A DNA stretch of 37,896 nt, from positions 1 to 37,896 of the forward strand of contig JAPKBR010000033.1 in NCBI GenBank assembly GCA_028823345.1, given 5' to 3'. Shown here piece after piece: positions 32,434-37,896 of the stretch. The notes under the pieces are model-generated. The model was not told where the DNA came from. It saw only the letters and a list, made by a program, of their open reading frames with translations, and made no database searches. How positions within the stretch are numbered: the first letter of the stretch is position 1; the number at the start of each line of letters is the position of its first letter. Position numbers and translations under genes: made by a program. Source of the DNA: Planctomycetota bacterium. Its GTDB lineage: Bacteria > Planctomycetota > UBA1135 > GCA-002686595.

Positions 32434-34347
32434 TCAGGCCTTCCGCAGCACCCGGGTGCTGCCTCGCCGCTGGGTAAGACCGCTGGTATCGAAACTCTCC
32501 AGCACCGGGATCAAGAATTTGCGCGAGGTCCCGAGGGCCGTCCGCAGCTCGGGGATCTTGAGTTCCCCATTGCGTTCGCAGTTGCTGATCACCTCTTCGC
32601 GCATTCTTTGATGGGCGACACTCGATAAGAACAGCTCCCGCGACACGTGCACAACTTCACCTTCGTCCACCAGCAGTTGCAACACGGTCTGCACCTGGTC
32701 CGCCTCCAAACCAAGGGCAGTCCCCAATTCCACAGGGGTCGGCGGCTGGCACTCACCCCTGCGCAGCTGATCGAGAATTTTATCCCGGCTCTCCTGAGTG
32801 GCGGCGTCTAACTCGACCTTGCGTCCGGCGGGAGCCAACATGCCGACTCCCACCCGTTGGAATTCCCCCGCTTGCACCAAACGCTCAAGCAACTGATCGG
32901 TCAGCGCAGATTCGAATTGGATGCCCGCACGCAAGTCGCGCACGTCCATGCGCGAACGGGTGGGGTTGTCCTTGAACCAAGCGTTGACGGATGCCAGCAG
33001 TTGGTCCATAGCCACGTCCAGAGCCTCCCGATGAATCCAGCGATCCGGGGTCAGCTCCACCGTGCGCCCCTTGCCGCCCAAAATATTGAGCAAGTCCCGC
33101 ACCTCTCCCTTGGGCATCTTGAGGGTCACGGTCAAGTCCTCAACGCCAAGCCACATTTCGGGAGCCCGGACCAAGTGGGATTCCAAAAGAGCCTCGGGAG
33201 AACCCAGACTCTTTGCCTGACGGACAAGTTCATCGATCACAAAGCTCTTGAAACGCTTCAAGCGAAAGCGGCTCTCTTCCAAGATCACTCCGCCCCCCAA
33301 AGTTTCCACCGGGGACGCCCGGCGCAGGACAAAATGATCGCCTGGGGCGCAGACCACAGGAGATTCGAGCCGCAGCTGGATCAAACCACCCGCGCCCGGC
33401 TCCAGTTGTTCCTCATCGAGCAGAATGACTTCGCCTAGGACTTCGGCGGTGCCAATGTGCAGGCGAATCGGTGTTCGGTTGCCGAGCCCACGGGGGGTGC
33501 TGGGCAGGAGTCGAAGTGAAGCGCCCAACATGCTTTGGGCATGAAAATACCCTGGAGTCGCGAGGACCGCCCCGCGGGCCACTTGCTTGTGATCCACATC
33601 ACTCAGGTTGACCGCAGTGGAGTGCCCCGCCCGAGCGTGATCGGTGCCCTCGTGATAGGCCTGCAACCCGCGGATTTTCCCCTTCCCCCCTTTAGGCAGA
33701 ACTTCGAGGATGTCCCCGGTATTGACGCTGCCAGAGATTGGGATGCCTGTCAAAATCGTGCCAAAACCCTTGGCGCTAAAAACCCGCTGGACCGGCATGC
33801 GAAAGACACCGTCCGCTTGGCGTGGCTGAAGGGCACTTGCCCGTTCGTGGAGCTGCTCCCGGAACGCATCGACCCCTTGCCCCGTGGTGGCGGATAGACG
33901 CAGGAGGGGAGCGTCCTCCAAAAAAGTCCCCTGGGTCACCTCGCGCAACTCTTCAGCGGCTAGGTCGGCCATCTCCTCATCCACCAGGTCGATCTTATTG
34001 AGTACCAGCATTCCTTCCCGAACGCCAAGGAGATCCATGATCTCCAAGTGCTCCCGGGTCTGAGGCATCACCCCGTCATCCGCAGCCACCACCAACAAGA
34101 CCAAGTCAATGCCCGTGGCCCCGGCCACCATGTTGCGCAGAAAACGCTCGTGCCCCGGCACATCCACCAGTCCCACCTGACGCCCATCGGGCAGGGTCAT
34201 GCGCGCAAAGCCCAAATCAATGGTCATGCCGCGCTCTTTTTCTTCGGCCCAACGGTCGGGATCGGTGCCGGTCAGAACGCGGACGAGGGAGGACTTACCG
34301 TGGTCGATGTGACCAGCGGTGCCGATGATTATGGGCTGAATCTTCAC
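32434..34347 (-). CDS. selB: Selenocysteine-specific elongation factor SelB
   Basis: Translation factor that delivers Sec-tRNA to UGA codons followed by a SECIS element. The 637-residue protein has the GTPase motifs GHIDHGKSS (12-20), DVPGHERF (62-69) and NKID (117-120). Next is a SelB-type domain II/III region ([42 protein letters not shown]), then about 270 residues of winged-helix repeats ending [17 protein letters not shown], the mRNA-binding tail. The C-terminal extension separates it from EF-Tu. It starts with GTG at 34347 without a Shine-Dalgarno. I saw no selA, selD or tRNA-Sec gene nearby. Confidence 0.95.
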   Translation of the reverse strand: MKIQPIIIGTAGHIDHGKSSLVRVLTGTDPDRWAEEKERGMTIDLGFARMTLPDGRQVGLVDVPGHERFLRNMVAGATGIDLVLLVVAADDGVMPQTREHLEIMDLLGVREGMLVLNKIDLVDEEMADLAAEELREVTQGTFLEDAPLLRLSATTGQGVDAFREQLHERASALQPRQADGVFRMPVQRVFSAKGFGTILTGIPISGSVNTGDILEVLPKGGKGKIRGLQAYHEGTDHARAGHSTAVNLSDVDHKQVARGAVLATPGYFHAQSMLGASLRLLPSTPRGLGNRTPIRLHIGTAEVLGEVILLDEEQLEPGAGGLIQLRLESPVVCAPGDHFVLRRASPVETLGGGVILEESRFRLKRFKSFVIDELVRQAKSLGSPEALLESHLVRAPEMWLGVEDLTVTLKMPKGEVRDLLNILGGKGRTVELTPDRWIHREALDVAMDQLLASVNAWFKDNPTRSRMDVRDLRAGIQFESALTDQLLERLVQAGEFQRVGVGMLAPAGRKVELDAATQESRDKILDQLRRGECQPPTPVELGTALGLEADQVQTVLQLLVDEGEVVHVSRELFLSSVAHQRMREEVISNCERNGELKIPELRTALGTSRKFLIPVLESFDTSGLTQRRGSTRVLRKA

Positions 34348-34423
34348 GGGGAGAGGGGCTGCTTTAGGGCAGGGTCGCAGATGCTAACCGCCGGCGACCT
34401 CCGAGGCTTGCACGGAGTAAGGA

Positions 34424-34747
34424 TTGTCCCTAAGAGCCTGGCGATTCTTGAGATGGGCCGGCAAATCAAGCGCATCCGCCCTGCTCGCCGTCTGGTTGGA
34501 GCCCGCCATTCCCAAGGACCGGCGCGAGGTTTCCAAACGTTCACCCCAGAGCTTTGCAGGCTCCTTGTCCTTTGCGGATGGCAGCGGCCGGGTGGACCAC
34601 GATGTGGACCTAACAAATATGCCCACACGCCCCACTAGCACGGCGGTACAGACGGGAGAAACTTGGAACTTCCAAGTCTGGTACCGGGATGACATGGGCG
34701 GAACCACGACGGATTTCTCCTTGCCCACGCGCATCATCTTCCACTGA
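34424..34747 (+). pseudogene. Remnant of the C-terminal domain of a secreted surface protein
   Basis: The last 55 or so codons of this frame read FADGSGRVDHDVDLTNMP ... TAVQTGETWNFQVWYRDD ... DFSLPTRIIFH and then TGA. That pattern (GSG...VDL...GxTWxFQxWYRD...SNFS...I.F) recalls the C-terminal domain of many large planctomycete secreted proteins. The preceding 40 codons do not look like protein of that family, and a TAA stop lies just before in the same frame. No signal peptide or start site is visible. I read it as a decayed fragment between selB and the sigma-54 activator gene; the exact left boundary is uncertain (conserved part from about 34550). It could also be a very short functional gene, but that seems less likely. 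Confidence 0.45.
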
Positions 34748-34774
34748 ACCCGCTCACGGTTTGCGTCGCAGCAG

Positions 34775-36751
34775 TCAGTCGTCCGCCTTCGAAATATTGT
34801 ATTTTTCCAGCTTGCGCTGCAAAGCAAAACGGCTGATCCCAAGGGTGCGCGCCGCCTTGCTCTTGTTGCCCCCAGATTGGTTTAGGGCAGCCTCGATGGA
34901 GCGCCGTTCCAGGTCCGCCACGGCGAGTTTGATGTCCCCTGGGTCTTCACTTGCCCCCATTGGGTCGGCAAATTGCGATGGGCCCGAGCTCTTGAGGATC
35001 GACGGGGAAAGGTCGCTGATCTGAGCCACACCCGAGGCCAGTACCACGAGCCGTCGCATCTCGTTTTCCAGCTCACGCACATTGCCCGGCCAATTATGTC
35101 GAGCAAGCGCCGCTTGCACTTCATGGGGCAATTCCGGAGCAGGTTTGCCGGCTTCCCGTGAGGCCCGCCCCAGGAGACTCTCGGCCAACAGGGGCACATC
35201 ATCTCCGCGATCCCGGAGGGGCGGAAGATCAACCCGTAGCACGGCCAAGCGATAGTAGAGGTCTTCCCGAAAGGAGCCCTCACGCACCATGGCCTCAAGG
35301 TCCCGGTTGGATGCGGCAAGAATGCGTACATCCACCTTGAGTACCTTGTCTGACCCCACCAAGCGCACTTCGCCCTCCTGCAACACGCGCAGGATCTTCT
35401 TCTGCATTTCGGGGCTCATGTCCCCCACTTCGTCCAGGAACAGGGTCCCCCCGTGGGCCTGCTCCAACAAACCCCGCTTATCTTTGTAGGCCCCCGTGAA
35501 TGCGCCGCGCACATGACCGAAGAGCTCGGACTCGAGCAGGGAATCCGGCAATGCGGCGCAGTTTTCGCTGACGAATGGCCCCTTCTTGCGGGGACTGTTG
35601 AAGCAGATCGCCCTAGCGATGAGTTCCTTACCCGTGCCGGATTCCCCCGCAATCAAAACCGGGAGCTCCGAGTCCATGATCCGCTCGAGTTGGTCAAAGA
35701 CCCGCTTCATGGCATCGGAAGAACCAACGATGCTTGAGTGATCATGACGACCACGCTCGCGCCCTAGTTCCTTGCGCGCCACAGACAACTCCCCTTCCCG
35801 GTCCCGCACCTTGCGCCCGAGTTGATCGTTCAAGTGCTCGATCGCCTTGGAGGACACCTCAAGGCGTTGGTTCTGGTCGCGCAAGCGACCAATCAAGCGC
35901 GCCGTGCGAATGGCCACCGATGCCTGCGCCGCGAAGAGCCCCGCCAATTCGAGGTCCCGGTTCTCAAAAGCCCCCATCTGCATGCGATTGTCCAAGTAGA
36001 TGAGCCCCCTGACGCTCACCTCCCCCGGGATCGGCACACAAAGCACCGAGCGCAAGCGCAATTCCTCTACCGAAGCCATGTTGGTCAAACGCTCGTCTTG
36101 CCCCGCATCAACGGTCAAGAGGGCGCGCCCCTCCTGGATGACCTTGCCGATGATTCCCATGGAAACCCGAGTGCGAGGCACGGGAATGTCCTCTTGATTG
36201 AAATTTCGTGCCACATGCACTTGCCACTTGCTGGGATCTTGGCCCTCCGCAGAAGACCCACTGGCCTCGGGACTGGCAAGCATCAAAAAGCCACGCTCGC
36301 TGCCCACCAGAGAAATCGCCGAGTCCACTATCTGACGAAGCAGAGGGCCCGGGTCGGTCTCGCGCGCCAACTCTCGGATCAGGCGGGCGAACACCGCCAG
36401 ATTACCTTCGTTGCTTTGGCCATCCTGAATCAGAGTCCCCATACCCAGGACGGTCCCGCCAGGGGCGTTGCCCTCCAGGGTCAGCCGCACGGACCCAACC
36501 GCCACTTCGTCCCCCTCTTTCAAGCATTGCCGGTCCACACGGGCCCCATTGACCCGCGTGCCATTGGATGAGCCCAGGTCCACGACCCACCACTCTTTTC
36601 CGCGCCTTTCAATACGGCAGTGCTCCCGGGAGACCCGGGTGTCGTGGACTTGCAGACTGTTGCCGGGGCCGCGACCCATGGTAAGGGCCTCGGTTCCCAT
36701 CTCTAGGGTGCGTTCCACACCCCCCTCGTTGATTTTCCAGTGCATGCTCAT
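34775..36751 (-). CDS. FHA-GAF sigma-54-dependent transcriptional activator
   Basis: A 658-residue enhancer-binding protein that remodels sigma-54 RNA polymerase. The N-terminal FHA domain (residues about 20-95) has MGRGPGN, SREHC with Ser41/His44 and GSSNGTRVNG, so it should bind a phosphothreonine partner. A GAF sensor domain follows (about 115-290; SERGFLML ... VLCVPIPGE ... GLIYLDNR). The AAA+ core has Walker A GESGTGKE (369-376), GAFTGA (416-421, the sigma-54 contact loop) and Walker B TLFLDE (Asp440, Glu441). The C-terminal Fis-type helix-turn-helix is NKSKAARTLGISRFALQRKL. All motifs are intact. A Ser/Thr kinase in the same window (21357-24788) is a possible upstream partner, by inference only. 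Confidence 0.94.
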   Translation of the reverse strand: MSMHWKINEGGVERTLEMGTEALTMGRGPGNSLQVHDTRVSREHCRIERRGKEWWVVDLGSSNGTRVNGARVDRQCLKEGDEVAVGSVRLTLEGNAPGGTVLGMGTLIQDGQSNEGNLAVFARLIRELARETDPGPLLRQIVDSAISLVGSERGFLMLASPEASGSSAEGQDPSKWQVHVARNFNQEDIPVPRTRVSMGIIGKVIQEGRALLTVDAGQDERLTNMASVEELRLRSVLCVPIPGEVSVRGLIYLDNRMQMGAFENRDLELAGLFAAQASVAIRTARLIGRLRDQNQRLEVSSKAIEHLNDQLGRKVRDREGELSVARKELGRERGRHDHSSIVGSSDAMKRVFDQLERIMDSELPVLIAGESGTGKELIARAICFNSPRKKGPFVSENCAALPDSLLESELFGHVRGAFTGAYKDKRGLLEQAHGGTLFLDEVGDMSPEMQKKILRVLQEGEVRLVGSDKVLKVDVRILAASNRDLEAMVREGSFREDLYYRLAVLRVDLPPLRDRGDDVPLLAESLLGRASREAGKPAPELPHEVQAALARHNWPGNVRELENEMRRLVVLASGVAQISDLSPSILKSSGPSQFADPMGASEDPGDIKLAVADLERRSIEAALNQSGGNKSKAARTLGISRFALQRKLEKYNISKADD

Positions 36752-37165
36752 GGTCGGCTGTAAGATCCTCTAGACCACTCGGGGGTCCACCTCTGTTGGT
36801 TTTGTGCGAATCCGCTCACACAATAAGCCTACCCACAAGGGGCCGTTCGGAAACCGCACAGTTGAAAACTTCTGGGGTTCAAACTGGAACGTGGTCTGGG
36901 AATGGGCAGTGTGCCCATCCTGGGGCTCAGGTGGTGCTGCCTATGCCCTTGGAAGGCCCTTCTGGGCCCCTGCGCTGTAATGCGACATCGCATCCAGGCC
37001 GTCGCTGACGCCCATGTGCCCCCTCTACAGTTGCAACTTCAAAGAAAATTGCCCACAAATCCGTGCCATGCCCCCCCTAAAACCCAGCGGCTCGCTACTC
37101 TCAAACGAGCAACTTCCTCCCGCCACCATTGGCGGTGATCTCTTTTCCTCTTCCATTTTCTTCCA
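36752..37165. other. Divergent intergenic region between the sigma-54 activator and a secreted protein gene
   Basis: About 410 bp that must hold promoters for both directions. It contains a 22-bp imperfect palindrome (36802-36823, listed separately) and a small perfect hairpin, ATGGGCA-GTG-TGCCCAT (36902-36918). A possible plus-strand sigma-70 pair (TTGGTT, 17 nt, CACAAT) lies near 36795-36824. I could not find a convincing sigma-54 TGGCAC-N5-TTGC site. No gene is visible. Confidence 0.45.
36802..36823. promoter_or_regulatory. Candidate palindromic operator
   Basis: The site has form TTGTGyGA-N6-TCrCACAA, with seven of eight arm positions symmetric. It lies about 50 bp upstream of the FHA-GAF activator start, where a repressor or CRP-like dimer could act, and overlaps the best plus-strand -10 candidate. 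No cognate regulator can be named from sequence alone. Confidence 0.4.
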
Positions 37166-37896
37166 ATGAAATCAATCTCCCTTCTGCTGGGCGGCCTCTT
37201 TGTGCTCGCCGGCTTCAATGGGGCTTCGGCCCACACCAACAGCAATGGCGGTGTCCCCCTCACCCTCAGCGAGTTCCGCCTGGACCACGGCGGCACGGAC
37301 ACTGAGGAGTTCGTCGAGTTAGCCGGTTTCCCCGGTGCTTCCCTCGATAGTGTGTACTTCGTCATCCTTGGAGATGGCTCAGGTGGCAGCGGCGTAGTGG
37401 AAACAGCCGTAGACATGACCGGTCACGTCATCGACGCCAACGGGTACTTTGTCTTGGCCAAGAGCACCTTTACCCTCGGCGTTGCCGACTTGGTTGACGA
37501 CAGCATGAGCTTTGAAAACAGTGACAACGTCACTTACATGCTCATCCGGGCCTTCGACAATGCAGTCGGCGACGACCTCGACACCAACGATGACGGCGTC
37601 CTCGATGGCCTCACCGGCATGTACACCATAGAATACTCCCTGTCGATCATCGAAAGCGTTGGTTCGGGCGACCTAGTTTACGGCACCCACTCCATCGGCC
37701 CTGACGGCAGCTTCGTGCCCGCCACCGGTTGGACTTGTGCTGGCGTCTGGACGATTGGGTCATTCAGTGACTTTACCACCAACACCCCAAACGCGGACAA
37801 CAGCTGTACCGCCGCCGGCGACGACTGCACTACCGCGTTTTCCGCGGTTGAAGGTGCCAACGCCATCGACACCAGCGCTGCCACCACCAGTGGCGA
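37166..37896 (+). CDS. Secreted lamin-tail-domain protein (3' end beyond window)
   Basis: Open frame of 243 codons that runs off the right edge. It starts MKSISLLLGGLFVLAGFNGA with a clear signal peptide, likely cut after GASA. The mature part resembles the lamin tail domain (LTD) found in bacterial surface proteins and extracellular nucleases: LTLSEFRLDHGGTDTEEFVE, ASLDSVYFVILGDGSG, VIDANGYFVLAKS and ENSDNVTYMLIR. Then comes a Asp/Asn/Thr-rich segment (DDLDTNDDGVLDG) that may bind calcium. Cysteines appear near the end (TCAGVW, NSCTAAGDDC). It is transcribed divergently from the FHA-GAF activator. Since the C-terminus is missing, any catalytic domain or sorting signal cannot be seen. Confidence 0.8.
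   Translation, partial: MKSISLLLGGLFVLAGFNGASAHTNSNGGVPLTLSEFRLDHGGTDTEEFVELAGFPGASLDSVYFVILGDGSGGSGVVETAVDMTGHVIDANGYFVLAKSTFTLGVADLVDDSMSFENSDNVTYMLIRAFDNAVGDDLDTNDDGVLDGLTGMYTIEYSLSIIESVGSGDLVYGTHSIGPDGSFVPATGWTCAGVWTIGSFSDFTTNTPNADNSCTAAGDDCTTAFSAVEGANAIDTSAATTSG

Noticed and set aside
34348..34774. Possible tRNA-Sec gene upstream of selB
   Set aside because: I looked for the T-loop GGTTCGA-type motif, a UCA anticodon stem and a long variable arm on both strands and found none.
36802..36823. Resemblance to the E. coli lac operator core (TTGTGAGCGGATAACAA)
   Set aside because: The shared GAGCGGAT-like core looks fortuitous. There are no lac-type genes nearby, so I only call it a generic palindrome.

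Overview
The window looks like chromosomal DNA from a GC-rich, Gram-negative-type bacterium, most probably a member of the Planctomycetota. The 5' end of the 16S rRNA at the left edge has a planctomycete-like sequence. Many genes lack a Shine-Dalgarno sequence, and the accessory genes (FHA/GAF sigma-54 regulator, Ser/Thr kinase with a long sensor tail, HEAT-VWA protein, lamin-tail secreted protein, a 'WNFQVWYRD' surface-protein remnant) are typical of that phylum. This assignment is by eye and memory, with no database search. Almost every gene is on the minus strand; the exceptions are psd plus its partner, a gene remnant, and the last partial gene.

Left edge (1-1440): the first third of a 16S rRNA gene reads leftward out of the window. 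Upstream are a readable leader with a boxB-like hairpin plus boxA, and a near-consensus promoter. Next comes about 800 bp of hairpin-rich non-coding DNA. An LysM/L,D-transpeptidase gene (1485-2885) ends at a perfect 16-bp inverted repeat.

Core block (3390-19880): a long, nearly continuous minus-strand housekeeping array, in transcription order ACT-domain protein, glmU, prs, rplY, pth, rpsF, rpsR, rplI, a strong hairpin, dnaB, bamA, lpxD, lpxC-fabZ fusion, lpxA, ileS. It joins cell-wall and LPS precursor supply (GlmU, LpxA/C/D, FabZ), outer-membrane protein assembly (BamA), nucleotide supply (Prs), translation and replication. It shows that this organism has an outer membrane with lipid A. The ribosomal proteins S6, L9 and L25 carry acidic tails, and ileS is of the eukaryote-like type.

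Middle (19940-27036): psd and a translationally coupled carboxymuconolactone-decarboxylase-like gene run rightward. They meet a large membrane Ser/Thr kinase whose stop codon shares a CTAG palindrome with theirs. Upstream of the kinase is rho, which carries a histone-H1-like Lys/Ala tail and two sets of 45-bp tandem repeats.

Right part (27644-37896): tRNA-Pro(CGG), a HEAT-VWA protein, an unrecognised 866-residue single-pass membrane protein with repeated SWLF motifs and duplicated domains, selB, a decayed fragment of a secreted protein, an FHA-GAF-sigma54 activator, a palindromic operator candidate, and the start of a divergent secreted lamin-tail protein that runs off the window.

I found no CRISPR array, transposase, phage or toxin-antitoxin module. 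The best candidates for undescribed biology are the Rho protein with a histone-like tail and an altered primary RNA-binding site, the 866-residue membrane protein, and the psd-coupled CMD gene.
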